Position numbers and translations under genes: made by a program | Shown: positions 22,770 through 31,924 of the stretch, piece by piece | Numbering within the stretch: position 1 is the first letter of the stretch | Layout of the letters: each line of letters begins with the position of its first letter | DNA from: JADGGV01 sp035715725 | GTDB taxonomy: Bacteria; Gemmatimonadota; Gemmatimonadetes; Longimicrobiales; RSA9 | Direction: 5' to 3' | Assembly (NCBI GenBank): GCA_035715725.1 | Contig: DASTKT010000239.1 | Coordinates: forward strand, 1-35,217 | DNA: 35,217 nucleotides | The notes under the pieces: model-generated | Seen by the model: the letters and a program-made list of their open reading frames with translations, nothing else | What the model was told of the DNA's origin: nothing | Databases searched by the model: none

Positions 22770-23822
22770 TCAACCGGCGACCGGGACCGTCTCTTCCTCG
22801 CGGTCCTTGAAGACCTTGAGGTTCGTCGAATGCCCCGGATTGATCCGCGCCTTCGGGTCGATGTGGTGCACGGCGTAGTTCACCGCGATGCACGCCTCCG
22901 AGAAGCCTGTGGCGATGAGCTCCAGCTTGCCGTCGTAAGTGCAGATGTCGCCGGCGGCGAAGACGCCGGGAATCGTCGTCTGCATATGCGGGTCCACGCG
23001 GATCGAATGGCGCTCGAGCTCGAGCCCCCAGCGGGAGATCGGGCCCAGATCCGGCTTGAAGCCGATCAGCGCGAGGACCGCGTCGACCTCGAAATGCGTG
23101 TCGGCATCGCTGCGGTTGTCGAAGATCGTGACGCCCGTGACGATCTCGTCGCCATGGATCTCGCGCACCTCGCGGTGCGTGAGCAGCTCCATCTGCCCCG
23201 CCTCCACCGCCTGCTGCATCAGGCGCATGGAGTGGGCGTGGGCCCGGAAGCCTTCCCGCCGGTGAATCAGGATGAGCCGGCGTGTCCTGTCCTTGAGGTT
23301 GAGCGCCCAGTCGACGGCCGAATCGCCGCCGCCGACGATCAGCACCCGCTTCCCCTCGTAGTGCGCCGGGTCCTTCACGTGATGCGTGACGCCGCGCCCG
23401 ACGAGCCGCTCGTAACCGGCGCACTCGAGCACCCGCGGCGCGAAGGCGCCCTTCCCCGCCGCGATGACGATGGCCTTCGTCGGGTAGCGGCCGCGGTCGG
23501 TCGTGAGCGTGAAGGAGCCGTCCGCCTCGGGGATCAGCTCGTCGATCTGCTCCTCGAGCCGCACGTCGGCGCCGAACTGAAGCCCCTGCTCGATGCAGCG
23601 CGCGGCCAGGTCACGCGCGAGGATCTGCGGGAAGCCGCCGACGTCGTAGACGTACTTCTCCGGGTACAGCGCGGCCAGCTGGCCGCCCAGCTCCGGCATC
23701 GAATCCACGATCCGGGCGCTGACGCCGCGCATTCCCGCGTAAAAGGCGGCGAACAACCCGGTCGGGCCACCTCCGATGATGGTGATGTCCCTGGGCTCCG
23801 CCGCGCTCACCGCCTGATCCAT
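22770..23822 (-). CDS. Ferredoxin-NADP+ reductase, thioredoxin-reductase-like type
   Basis: 350 aa. FAD-binding GGGPTGLFAAFYAG at the N-terminus, NADPH-binding GGGDSAVDWALNL followed by HRR, and GVFAAGDI near the C-terminus. There is no CxxC redox motif where thioredoxin reductases carry it, and the C-terminus is extended, which marks the YumC-type ferredoxin/flavodoxin-NADP reductases. AGGAG precedes the ATG. Downstream are the Cys/His-rich unknown and the response regulator. Confidence 0.9.
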   Translation of the reverse strand: MDQAVSAAEPRDITIIGGGPTGLFAAFYAGMRGVSARIVDSMPELGGQLAALYPEKYVYDVGGFPQILARDLAARCIEQGLQFGADVRLEEQIDELIPEADGSFTLTTDRGRYPTKAIVIAAGKGAFAPRVLECAGYERLVGRGVTHHVKDPAHYEGKRVLIVGGGDSAVDWALNLKDRTRRLILIHRREGFRAHAHSMRLMQQAVEAGQMELLTHREVREIHGDEIVTGVTIFDNRSDADTHFEVDAVLALIGFKPDLGPISRWGLELERHSIRVDPHMQTTIPGVFAAGDICTYDGKLELIATGFSEACIAVNYAVHHIDPKARINPGHSTNLKVFKDREEETVPVAG

Positions 23823-23892
23823 CCGCTCCGCTCCTGCCGGGCTTGAAAACCGCGCATCCTAGTCCACCGCCGCTCGTTCGCGCAAGGCAAGC

Positions 23893-25158
23893 TCACGCCT
23901 CCGGCTCACCGGCGGCCGCGGGTCCCAGGTACAGCCGCGAGCGACGGTAGCGCACCAGGCCGGCGAGCAGCAGCAGCTTGACCAGGATCGCGAGCGGCAC
24001 CGCCAGCAAGAGCCCGACGAAGCCGAACATTGCGCCGCCGATCGTCAAGGCCAGCATGATCCAGACCGGGTGCAGCCCGACCGACCCGCCGGCGATGCGC
24101 GGACCCGTCACCGAGCCGTCGATGAACTGCACGATCGCGAAGACGATCCCGGCCCGCAGCAGCAGCGACAGCACGTTGCCGCTGACCAGCGCGATCACGA
24201 TGACCGGAATGAGGCTCACGGGCAGCCCGAGATACGGCACGACATTGAAGACCGCCGCGATCGTGGCGACGAGCGCCGCATTGGGAAACCCCACGATCCG
24301 CAATCCGATCCAGGTCATGATCCCAACGAGCGCCGCCTCGATGAGCTGGCCGCGCAGGAATCTCGAGAGCAGCTGGTCGTACTGCCGGATCGCCGGGATC
24401 CAGCTCTCGCGCCGGTTCACCGGCACCAGCGTGCCGAGCCGGGACGTGATGCGGTCGTAATCGCGCAGCAGGTAGAACGTGAGGACCGGCGTGAGCACGA
24501 CGTAGCCGAGGATCGTGAACGCGAAGCCGAGCCCCCGTCCCACGCCCACCACGGCATCCCAGAGCCGGGCCCCGATTTCCGCCTGGCGGCCGGCGATCAT
24601 TTCGCCGATCCGCTCCGGCGTGAGCGTCTGGAGCCACGCCTGCAGGCGCGCGCCGACGAACGGAACGTTCCAGCGCATCGCGCTCACCCGCGCCCGCTCG
24701 ATCCAGGCGGCCAGCCCCGCCACCGCGTCGGGGATCTTCGAGACGAGCAGCTCGACCTCATCGATGAGCGCCGGGATCCCGACGAGCACCGCCAGCAACA
24801 CCAGGGCGACGACGGGGAGCGCCAGCACCAGGATCGCGGCCCAGCGCGGCAGCCGCCGGCGTTGCAGCCAGTCCACGGCCGGGTCCAGGATGTATGCCAG
24901 CGCCAGCGCCAGCACGAACGGCGCGAGGATCGAGCCGACCGTCGTGAGCAGCCAGAGCAGCGTCAGGACCGTGAAGCCGAGCACGAGCCCCACGTACCCG
25001 GTCGAGCCGGCGTACGGCAGCAGCAGGACGAGCAGCAGGAGGAACGCGACGAACGGCGAGAAGATCGACCGGACGGAGAAGAGGTAGAGCGCGGCGACGA
25101 GCAGCGTGGCCGCCGCGTAGAGGTGCTTCCACTCGACCCGCTCGGGGTACCGGGGCAT
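23893..25158 (-). CDS. AI-2E family permease (PerM/YdiK type)
   Basis: 421 aa integral membrane protein. Two N-terminal hydrophobic stretches, a pair of helices around a polar loop, a soluble helical middle (about 150-230), then further transmembrane helices in the C-terminal half (VLTPVLTFYLLRDY, ALVATIAAVFNVVPYLGLPVS, FVGLLLAVPLAILVKLL). The PYLG and FLRGQ segments are typical of the family. Members export small molecules; AI-2 transport is shown only for TqsA-like proteins, so substrate is unknown. It lies 35 bp after the Nudix gene. No ribosome site is evident. Confidence 0.9.
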   Translation of the reverse strand: MPRYPERVEWKHLYAAATLLVAALYLFSVRSIFSPFVAFLLLLVLLLPYAGSTGYVGLVLGFTVLTLLWLLTTVGSILAPFVLALALAYILDPAVDWLQRRRLPRWAAILVLALPVVALVLLAVLVGIPALIDEVELLVSKIPDAVAGLAAWIERARVSAMRWNVPFVGARLQAWLQTLTPERIGEMIAGRQAEIGARLWDAVVGVGRGLGFAFTILGYVVLTPVLTFYLLRDYDRITSRLGTLVPVNRRESWIPAIRQYDQLLSRFLRGQLIEAALVGIMTWIGLRIVGFPNAALVATIAAVFNVVPYLGLPVSLIPVIVIALVSGNVLSLLLRAGIVFAIVQFIDGSVTGPRIAGGSVGLHPVWIMLALTIGGAMFGFVGLLLAVPLAILVKLLLLAGLVRYRRSRLYLGPAAAGEPEA

Positions 25159-25193
25159 TGGCTGCGCCGACGGTCAGCGACGCGGCCCGTGCA

Positions 25194-25631
25194 TCAGCGC
25201 TCGTCGGAGCGCTCGGCCGTGGACGTGCGGAGCCGTACGCCGGCCGCGCGGAGCACCTCCCGCGCGTTCGCGTACGTCACCTTCTTGATCGCCTCCTGGA
25301 CCGGCAACCAGACGCACGCGGAGATTCCCTCGTCGGCCTGCGGGCGCGCCTCGCCCTCGGCGCACTCCATCAGGAAGAAATGGCAGAACTTGTGGACGAG
25401 CTGGGTGCCGTCCCGGAAGTACCAGTCGATCGTCGGCAGCTCACCGCGAATGGCGACGTCGGTCAGCCCCGTCTCCTCGGCGACTTCGCGCGCCGCCGCC
25501 TGCTGCGGCGTCTCCGCCGCCTCCAGGTGCCCCTTCGGGAGCCCCCAGTTCTCGTACGGGTCACGGATCAGCAGCACGAAGGGCTCGCGGCCCCGGAGGC
25601 GGAACACCACGCCTCCGGCGCTCGTCTCCAC
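25194..25631 (-). CDS. Nudix hydrolase, diadenosine-tetraphosphatase-like
   Basis: 145 aa from a GTG with GGGAGG upstream. It begins ETSAGGVVFR and carries a full Nudix box, GHLEAAET..REVAEETGL, preceded by WGLPKG, the arrangement of Ap4A hydrolases. It resembles the Nudix protein at 5373-5906 and shares the C-terminal W(L)PVxEA..V.Y..aRe pattern, so the two may be paralogues. Follows asd by 58 bp. Confidence 0.88.
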   Translation of the reverse strand: METSAGGVVFRLRGREPFVLLIRDPYENWGLPKGHLEAAETPQQAAAREVAEETGLTDVAIRGELPTIDWYFRDGTQLVHKFCHFFLMECAEGEARPQADEGISACVWLPVQEAIKKVTYANAREVLRAAGVRLRTSTAERSDER

Positions 25632-25689
25632 TCGTGCTCGCCTCCCGCGTGCCTCGGCCCTTCCGGGCGGACGTGAAGAGGATCGTCGC

Positions 25690-26667
25690 TCAGGCACGGA
25701 GCAAAATGTCAGCAATCTGAACCGCGTTCGTGGCAGCGCCTTTGCGCAGGTTATCCGCGACCACCCAGAAGTGCAAGACCCGCGGGAGGTCGCGATCCAG
25801 CCGGACGTGCCCGACGCGCACCACGTCCAGCCCCGCCACGTCCCGCGGCAGCGGGTCGCGCGCGTCGCCCCACACCTCCACGCCGGGGATGTCCGCCATC
25901 GCCGCCCGCGCCTCGTCGGCCGATAGCGCCTCCTCGAGCTCGACCGTGCCCGAGACGGAATGGCCGACCTCCACGGGGACGCGCACGCACGTCGCCGCGA
26001 TCGGCACGCCCTCGAGCCCCATGATCTTGCGCGTCTCGGAGCGGAGCTTGTTCTCCTCCTCGTTCCAGCCGTCGCCGCCGCGCGGGCCGATCCACGGGAT
26101 CGCGTTCCCCGCGATCCGCCCGGGGAACGGCGAGTCCGGCGACGACGCGCCGGCCAGCTCCGCCGCGAGCGCGTCGATCCCCTTCTGACCGGCCCCGGAG
26201 ACCGACTGGAACGTGGTGGCGACGACGCGCCGGATGCCCGCACGCCGCCGCAGCCCCTCCAGCGGCATGACGAACTGGATCGTCGCGCAGTTCGGGTTCG
26301 CGATGATGCCCTTCGGGCGCCGCCCGGCGGCCTCGGCGTTCACCTCGGGCACGACGAGCGGCACATCCGGGTCCATCCGCCACGCCGAGGAGTTGTCGAT
26401 GACGACCGCGCCCTCCGCGGCCGCGACCGGCGCCCACTCGCGGCTGCGCGCGCCGCCGGCGGAGAAGAGGGCGATGTCGCACCCGCGGAACGCGCCCTCC
26501 GCCGGCGCACGCACCTCCCAGGAGCGCCCGCCCCACGGGATGCGGCTCCCCTCCGAGCGCTCCGAGGCCAATAGCACCAGCTCGTCCACCAGGAAGCGCC
26601 GCTCCTCCAGTACCCGCAGCATCGTGCGCCCCACCGCTCCGGTGGCGCCCAGGATCGCAACCTTCAT
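25690..26667 (-). CDS. asd: Aspartate-semialdehyde dehydrogenase
   Basis: 325 aa. Reduces aspartyl phosphate to aspartate semialdehyde for lysine, methionine, threonine and diaminopimelate synthesis. NADP-binding GATGAVG at the N-terminus; active-site C127 in NPNCATIQ; FQSVSGAG and EEENKLRSETRKI substrate-site segments; VEVGHS His. Its ATG overlaps the lysC stop (ATGA), so the two consecutive pathway enzymes are made from one message. Confidence 0.96.
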   Translation of the reverse strand: MKVAILGATGAVGRTMLRVLEERRFLVDELVLLASERSEGSRIPWGGRSWEVRAPAEGAFRGCDIALFSAGGARSREWAPVAAAEGAVVIDNSSAWRMDPDVPLVVPEVNAEAAGRRPKGIIANPNCATIQFVMPLEGLRRRAGIRRVVATTFQSVSGAGQKGIDALAAELAGASSPDSPFPGRIAGNAIPWIGPRGGDGWNEEENKLRSETRKIMGLEGVPIAATCVRVPVEVGHSVSGTVELEEALSADEARAAMADIPGVEVWGDARDPLPRDVAGLDVVRVGHVRLDRDLPRVLHFWVVADNLRKGAATNAVQIADILLRA

Positions 26668-27911
26668 CTGACCATTTCTCCCAGCCCGAAGGCGTCGTGC
26701 AGCGCTCGCAGCGCAGCGTCCTCCTCCGCCGCGTCCACCAGGACGCGGATGGTGATGCCGGAGCTCGACAGGGCGTGCACGCTCACGCCCGCCCGCTCCA
26801 GCGCCTCGAACTCGAGCGCGTAAACGCCCGGGCGGTCGTGCATCCCGCTCCCCACCACCGCCACGCGCGTGAGTCCGCCCTTCACGTCGTAGCCGTCCCC
26901 GCCGAGTTCCGCGACCAGCTCCCGGGCGGCGGGCTCCGCCTCCGGGAGCGACTCCTCCTTGATCGTGAGCTGGAGATCGCGCCGGACGCCGTCGGCCCGG
27001 TCGACCGGCGCCACCATGTCCACGCTCACGCCCGCCGCCGCGAAGCGCGCCAGCGCCCGCGTCGTCGCCTCCATCGACGCGGGCAGGCCGCGCAGCGTCA
27101 GCCGTGCGTGCCCGCGCTCGGACGCGAGCCCCGTCAGCACCATCCCCTCGATCGGCTGCATCCGCTCGACCCTCGTGATCAACGTCCCGGCGTCCGCGTC
27201 CTCCCGGAACGACGAGCGCACACGGATCGGCACGGAGAAACGCGCGCCGATCTCGACCGCCCGGGGGTGCATCACCTGTGCCCCCGACGTGGCCAGCTCG
27301 ATCATCTCCACGTAGTCGATCCGGTCGATGCGGCGTGCGGCGGCCACCCGCCGCGGATCCGCCGTGTACACCCCGTCGACGTCGGTGTAGATGTCGCAGC
27401 GCTCCGCGCCGAGCGCCGCCGCCAGCGCGACCGCGGTGGTGTCGGAGCCGCCCCGCCCCAGCGTCGTGACCTCCCGCCGCCGGCTGACCCCCTGAAAGCC
27501 CGCGACGATCACGACGCGCCCGCCCGCCAGCTCCTCCCGCACCCGCGTCGCCTTCACCTCCTCGATGTGCGCGCCGGTGTGGGTGTCGTCGGTGATGATG
27601 GCGGCCTGCGAGCCCGTGAGCGAGATCGCCTCCACGCCGGCATCCCGTACCGCCATGGCCACCAGCGCCATGGCGATCCGCTCTCCCGCCGTCAGCAGCA
27701 TGTCCAGCTCGCGGGGATGCCGGCGGCGCGGCTCCGGCGTAACCGCCGCCGCGAGGCCGAGCAGATCGTCCGTCGTGTCACCCATCGCAGAAACGACGAC
27801 GACCACGCCCCGGCCGCCGTTTCGCTCGCCCACGATCCGCTCCGCCACCCGCCGGATCCGCTCCGGCGTACCCACGGAGGTGCCCCCGAACTTCTGCACG
27901 ATCAGCGTCAT
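26664..27911 (-). CDS. lysC: Aspartate kinase
   Basis: 415 aa, monofunctional size with a catalytic domain and two C-terminal ACT domains. KFGGTSVG (7-14) binds ATP; LTAGER, TLGRGGSDTTA and DVDGVYTADPR complete the kinase signatures. The ACT region (GLASERGHARLTLRGLP.., TRVAVVGSGMHDRPGV..) implies feedback control by amino acids. First committed step of the aspartate pathway. No ribosome site is obvious before the ATG. Sits 106 bp after the Mla operon in the same direction. Confidence 0.96.
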   Translation of the reverse strand: MTLIVQKFGGTSVGTPERIRRVAERIVGERNGGRGVVVVVSAMGDTTDDLLGLAAAVTPEPRRRHPRELDMLLTAGERIAMALVAMAVRDAGVEAISLTGSQAAIITDDTHTGAHIEEVKATRVREELAGGRVVIVAGFQGVSRRREVTTLGRGGSDTTAVALAAALGAERCDIYTDVDGVYTADPRRVAAARRIDRIDYVEMIELATSGAQVMHPRAVEIGARFSVPIRVRSSFREDADAGTLITRVERMQPIEGMVLTGLASERGHARLTLRGLPASMEATTRALARFAAAGVSVDMVAPVDRADGVRRDLQLTIKEESLPEAEPAARELVAELGGDGYDVKGGLTRVAVVGSGMHDRPGVYALEFEALERAGVSVHALSSSGITIRVLVDAAEEDAALRALHDAFGLGEMVR

Positions 27912-28017
27912 GCACGACCGGAACGCAAGGAGCGGGCGACGGCAGAGCGGGCGAGGGGAAGAGCGGGAGCGCGGGAGATCGCTGTTTCCCCCACTCCCCC
28001 ACTCGCCCCCTCGGCCG

Positions 28018-29007
28018 TCAGAACACCTTCAGGTTGATATACCTCTTCGGGTTCCGCTGGAGATCGACCAGGAGCGCCTGGATCTGCGCGTTGGTCTGAA
28101 CGAGCTGCGTGTAGAGCGTCGTGTCCCGCACGAGCTGGGCGAGCGTGCCACGGCCGGCCTGCAGCGACCCGGCCACGCCCGAGACCGCGTTGAACGCGCT
28201 GTCGGCGCTGTTCAGCGTGCCGTTCAGCCTCCGGCTCGCGATGACCATGGCCGCGGTGAGGGAGTCGATGCGCGCGGTGCTGCGCTGGACGTTGCCGATC
28301 ATGTCCTTCAGCTCGCCATGGCCGATGGACGTGTCGATCTGCGCGAACGCCCGCCGCGCCACCGCGGCGACGTCGCCGAGCGCCGCCGAGGTGGACGCCA
28401 GGTTGCCGCCGACCTCGTCGAGCGTGCGCTGCTGCTGGTTGACCATCGTGGTGAGCTTCGCGCTCACGTCCTGGATGTTGTCGATGGCGTCCCGGATGTT
28501 GACGGCCGTCTCCTCGGTGAACGCGATGGAGAACCGGTCCGTGAGCCCGGCGAGATTCCGGGCGATCTGGTCCGCCACGGTGGTGAGGCGGGTGATGTCC
28601 GGGAGCGTGTAGCCGGGGAGGATCCGCCGGTTCGTCGACTCGAGGTAGTCGTACTGCGGGAAGGACGCCCGCGGGAAGATCTCGGCCTGCCAGTCGCCGA
28701 ACATCGACTTCGGCGAGAGCACGACGACCGGGTCCTTCGGCAGATCCAGCCCTTCGCGGATCGTCATGCGGACCAGTACGGCACCGCCACCCGGCTCGAG
28801 CGTGATCCGCTCGACCTTCCCCACCGGCACGCCACGCATCTTCACGTCGTTGCCCGTGTTGAGCAGGCCGACCTCGCGGAAGCGCGACCAGAGCGTGACC
28901 TCCTCGGCGCCCAACACCTTCCCCTTCAGCCACAGCGTCCCGGCCAACACGACGGCGATGGCGGCCACGATCACGACGCCGACCATGACCTCGTCGCGCC
29001 GCCTCAT
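28018..29007 (-). CDS. mlaD: MlaD/MCE-family phospholipid transport protein
   Basis: 329 aa. One N-terminal membrane anchor (VMVGVVIVAAIAVVLAGTLWLKG), then an MCE domain (FREVGLLNTGNDVKMRGVPVGKVERI), followed by a long helical region (about 120-300) that may form a tube, and the tail RNPKRYINLKVF. It binds lipid in the periplasm and joins the MlaFE transporter for outer-membrane lipid traffic. Its ATG overlaps the mlaF stop by 4 nt. Longer than E. coli MlaD because of the helical tail. Confidence 0.92.
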   Translation of the reverse strand: MRRRDEVMVGVVIVAAIAVVLAGTLWLKGKVLGAEEVTLWSRFREVGLLNTGNDVKMRGVPVGKVERITLEPGGGAVLVRMTIREGLDLPKDPVVVLSPKSMFGDWQAEIFPRASFPQYDYLESTNRRILPGYTLPDITRLTTVADQIARNLAGLTDRFSIAFTEETAVNIRDAIDNIQDVSAKLTTMVNQQQRTLDEVGGNLASTSAALGDVAAVARRAFAQIDTSIGHGELKDMIGNVQRSTARIDSLTAAMVIASRRLNGTLNSADSAFNAVSGVAGSLQAGRGTLAQLVRDTTLYTQLVQTNAQIQALLVDLQRNPKRYINLKVF

Positions 29008-29750
29008 GCCGCCCCCTGCGCGAGCTCCGGGCGCCCCTCGATGAAGCCCCGGACCACGGGATCCGCCGTCTCCCGCGTCTCGGCGGGCGTGCCCACGAAG
29101 CGGATCCGTCCCTGATACAGCATCGCGATGCGGTCCGCGATCCGGAACGCGCTCGTCATATCGTGCGTGATCACCACGCTCGTCACCCTCAGCTCCTCGG
29201 CCATCTTCTGGATCAACCGGTCGATCACCGTGGTCGTCACCGGGTCGAGGCCCGTCGTCGGCTCGTCGTAGAGGAGGTATTTCGGCCGGGTCGCCACCGC
29301 CCGCGCCAGGCCGACCCGCTTGCGCTGGCCGCCGGACAGCTCGGCCGGGAAGCGCGCCTCGTACCCGCCCATCTCGACCCGCTCCAGCGCGTCGCCGACG
29401 CGGCGCGCGATCTCGTCCTCGGCGAGCGTGCCCGTTCGCCGAAGCCCCATGGCGACGTTGTCGAACACGGTCATCGAATCGAACAGCGCTGCGAACTGGA
29501 AGACGTAGCCGACCCGGCGGCGCAGCTCGTAGAGCGCCGGCCGGCGCAGCGTCGGCACCTCCTCTCCATCCACCGACACCGTGCCCGCGTCGGGGCGCAG
29601 CAGCCCGACGATCGTCTTGAGCAGCACCGACTTGCCGACGCCCGAGTAGCCGATGACCGCGAGCGTCTCGCCGTCCCGGGCCTCCAGCGAGACGTCGTCG
29701 AGGACCACCTTCCGGCCGAACGCCTTCCGCACCCGCCGCAGCTCGATCAC
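29004..29750 (-). CDS. mlaF: MlaF-type ABC transporter ATPase
   Basis: 248 aa. Walker A GYSGVGKS (34-41), Q-loop VFQFAALFDSMTV, signature LSGGQRKR, Walker B LLYDEPTTGLDP, H-loop ITHD. LFDSMTVFDNV is typical of MlaF/Ttg2A ATPases. Cytoplasmic motor for the phospholipid transporter. GTG start in a GTGA overlap with the mlaE stop. Confidence 0.95.
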   Translation of the reverse strand: MIELRRVRKAFGRKVVLDDVSLEARDGETLAVIGYSGVGKSVLLKTIVGLLRPDAGTVSVDGEEVPTLRRPALYELRRRVGYVFQFAALFDSMTVFDNVAMGLRRTGTLAEDEIARRVGDALERVEMGGYEARFPAELSGGQRKRVGLARAVATRPKYLLYDEPTTGLDPVTTTVIDRLIQKMAEELRVTSVVITHDMTSAFRIADRIAMLYQGRIRFVGTPAETRETADPVVRGFIEGRPELAQGAA

Positions 29751-30529
29751 AGCAGCACCGCGGCCCAGAACGCGTCCAGGACGAGGATGAACATGCTCGA
29801 CACGACCACCGCCCGCGTCGTCGAGCGGCCGACCGCCTCGGCGCCACCCATCGTCGTGAAGCCGAAGAAGCAGCCGATCGCCGTCACGACGAGCCCGAAC
29901 GACGCCGACTTGATGAGCGAGAACTCCACGTCGAACGGCCTGAAGAACAGGCGTAGCCCGCGCACGAACTCCGGCGTGGACAGGTCCAGCAGGTTGATGG
30001 CGGTCAGCCAGCCGGCCAGCACGCCCACGGAATCGGCGAACGCCACCACGACCGGGAACATCAGCAGCCCGGCGAGCACGCGCGGCACGACCAGATAGGA
30101 GATCGGGTCGTACGCCAGCGTCTCGAGCGCGTCGATCTGCTCGGTGACGCGCATCGTGCCGAGCTCGGCCGCGATGTTGGCGCCGACCCGGCCCGCCAGC
30201 GTGAGCCCCGTGAGCACCGGGCCCAGCTCCAGGATCATCGTCTTCTGGACGAGGACGCCGACGAAGTAGAGCGGGATCGCGCCGGTGAACGTGTACGACG
30301 CCTGCAGGGCGAGGACGATGCCGGTGAAGGCGGCGATGAAGAGGGCGATCGGCAGCGAGTCCACGCCGAGGCGGGCCATCTGCCCGACGAGGAGCGCACC
30401 CCAGGTGCGCACGTCACGAAGCCCTCGAGCAGCCGAGCCGCCGAACGCGCCAAAGCGCCCGAATGCGGCGGCGGTGTCGAGGGCCGATCGTCCGATCCAC
30501 GCGAACGGTGCGCTGAGGGACAGGCCCAT
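29747..30529 (-). CDS. mlaE: MlaE-type ABC permease
   Basis: 260 aa from the ATG giving MGLSLSAPFAW. It has five or so transmembrane helices and MlaE signatures (LGPVLTGLTLAGRVGANIAAELGTMRVTEQIDAL in overall pattern; key stretch GRVGANIAAELG). Permease of the lipid transporter. The frame extends further upstream, but the chosen ATG has TATCTT 9 nt before it and no ribosome site, suggesting a leaderless message. First gene of mlaEFD. Confidence 0.93.
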   Translation of the reverse strand: MGLSLSAPFAWIGRSALDTAAAFGRFGAFGGSAARGLRDVRTWGALLVGQMARLGVDSLPIALFIAAFTGIVLALQASYTFTGAIPLYFVGVLVQKTMILELGPVLTGLTLAGRVGANIAAELGTMRVTEQIDALETLAYDPISYLVVPRVLAGLLMFPVVVAFADSVGVLAGWLTAINLLDLSTPEFVRGLRLFFRPFDVEFSLIKSASFGLVVTAIGCFFGFTTMGGAEAVGRSTTRAVVVSSMFILVLDAFWAAVLL

Positions 30530-30538
30530 ATCGTCTGT

Positions 30539-30544
30539 AAGATA
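30539..30544 (-). promoter_or_regulatory. -10 box of the mlaEFD operon, probably leaderless
   Basis: TATCTT (30544-30539, minus strand) ends 9 nt before the mlaE ATG. The -35 region is not clear. Confidence 0.35.
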
Positions 30545-30635
30545 AAGCCGTGCGCGGCCTGGCGCGAGCACGACGGGGGCGCGGTCCGGCGCGGGGCTTG
30601 CATTCGCCGGACCCTGACCGCCATCGGAGGAGCAC

Positions 30636-31070
30636 ATGGCCGGGGAACCGAACGAGGCGCGACCGGAGCGCCGGCTCCGCTTCGGCGACGACCTGGACGC
30701 CGACTTCCAGCGTCGGTGGGTGGAGGCGCGGCATCTGTCGTGGGATCAGGTCGAGATGGCGTGGCGGCACGGGTTCGATTCCCGGGACCGCTTCGCGGAC
30801 CGCCCCTTCGACGAGGTGTCCGAGTACTTGCACGAGAGCTGGCGCGGCATGGGCGAGCCCGCGCCATGGGAGCAGGTCGAGGACATCGTCCAAAGTGGCT
30901 ACGAGCGCTTCAAGGGCGCACCGTTCGAGTCCACCACGGAGCTCCCGGACGACGCGGCGTCGCACTTCGTCGAGCACACGCAGGGCGGCTCCGACATCGG
31001 TGGCGGTGTTCTCGGAGACGTTCCGCAGCTCGGTGATGCCCGCCCGGAGCCCGAATCCTCGGAAGGCTAA
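30636..31070 (+). CDS. Small acidic protein with an internal repeat, unknown function
   Basis: 144 aa, soluble. Two diverged copies of a helical motif: LSWDQVEMAWRHGFDSRDRF and APWEQVEDIVQSGYERFKG, each Trp-x-x-Val/Glu..Gly-aromatic-x-Arg. Flanks are Asp/Glu/Pro-rich and probably disordered. GGAGGA lies just before the ATG, supporting a real gene. Divergent from mlaE; its last 4 bp overlap the convergent mqnA. Possibly stress-related, but no evidence here. Confidence 0.7.
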   Translation: MAGEPNEARPERRLRFGDDLDADFQRRWVEARHLSWDQVEMAWRHGFDSRDRFADRPFDEVSEYLHESWRGMGEPAPWEQVEDIVQSGYERFKGAPFESTTELPDDAASHFVEHTQGGSDIGGGVLGDVPQLGDARPEPESSEG

Positions 31071-31885
31071 CGCAGAGTCCAGCGCAGCGGCGGCACGGCG
31101 GGTACCTCGCCCAGCTCCGCCGCGGCCGCGTAGAAGCGCAGCAGGCCTTCCTGCATGTCGCCGTCGAGGTCGTAGCTGAGGGAGCGCCAGTAACGCAGCA
31201 GCCGTTCCGCGGGGAGGCCGAAGTCCGCGGCGTAGCGCGCCGCCAGCGCCTCGGCGTTGCGGTGGAAGTAGTCGCGGGACTCGAGCAGCAGGGCGTGCAG
31301 GCGGGCGAGGTCGTCGTCGCGCTCCGGCCCCGCGCAGGTCTGCCAGACCGCGAACGCGAAGGGGAGCCGCGTCCACTCCATCCAGGCCGCGCCGAGATCC
31401 ACGACGCAGCGGCCGCGCGGGAAGTCGCGGCGCAGCGCGACGTCGCCGATCCGCAGCGCGGCGGCGGCTCCGGCGCCCACCGGATCGGGCTCCAGCGCCT
31501 GGTCGAACCACCGGTAGCGCGGCCGGACGCCGAGGCGGAGCTCCAGCAGCGCGCGCAGCAGCACGACCGACGTCGCCGAGGCCGTGGGCAGAGCGACCTC
31601 CGCGCCGTCCAGCGCGTCGAGCGACCGGTCGGCCTCCAGCAGGATGCTCTGGACCGGCCCGCGGGAGCCGATCACGAAGTCGGGGAGCACGCGGTAGCGG
31701 TCCGCGTTCCGGGCGTATTCGATGCTCGACGAGGGCGCCACGTCGATCGCGCCCGCGGACAGCTCGCGGTTCAGGGCCGACGGGACGCCGGTCCGGACCT
31801 CGATGTCGGCGGGTGCGCCACGATCCAGGAGGAGAGCGTGAACGGGAAAGCAGTTGCTGTATTCGATGTGTCCGACTCGGAGCAT
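31067..31885 (-). CDS. mqnA: Chorismate dehydratase (menaquinone, futalosine pathway)
   Basis: 272 aa. MqnA converts chorismate to 3-enolpyruvoylbenzoate, the first step of the futalosine route to menaquinone. Periplasmic-binding-protein-like fold; signatures YSNCFPV near the N-terminus, DVAPSSSIEYA, LPTASATSVVLL and GDVALR. The other mqn genes are not in the window. Its start is 39 bp from the divergent MCE gene; stop overlaps the 30636 gene by 4 bp. Confidence 0.92.
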   Translation of the reverse strand: MLRVGHIEYSNCFPVHALLLDRGAPADIEVRTGVPSALNRELSAGAIDVAPSSSIEYARNADRYRVLPDFVIGSRGPVQSILLEADRSLDALDGAEVALPTASATSVVLLRALLELRLGVRPRYRWFDQALEPDPVGAGAAAALRIGDVALRRDFPRGRCVVDLGAAWMEWTRLPFAFAVWQTCAGPERDDDLARLHALLLESRDYFHRNAEALAARYAADFGLPAERLLRYWRSLSYDLDGDMQEGLLRFYAAAAELGEVPAVPPLRWTLR

Positions 31886-31924
31886 GCGACGTCACCCGGG
31901 TGTCTGGGAGGGCGGTAACATACC

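Noticed and set aside
30770..30790. tRNA T-arm-like sequence (GGGTTCGATTCCCGG)
   Set aside because: It lies inside the 30636 reading frame, and no acceptor stem, D-arm or anticodon arm can be fitted around it.
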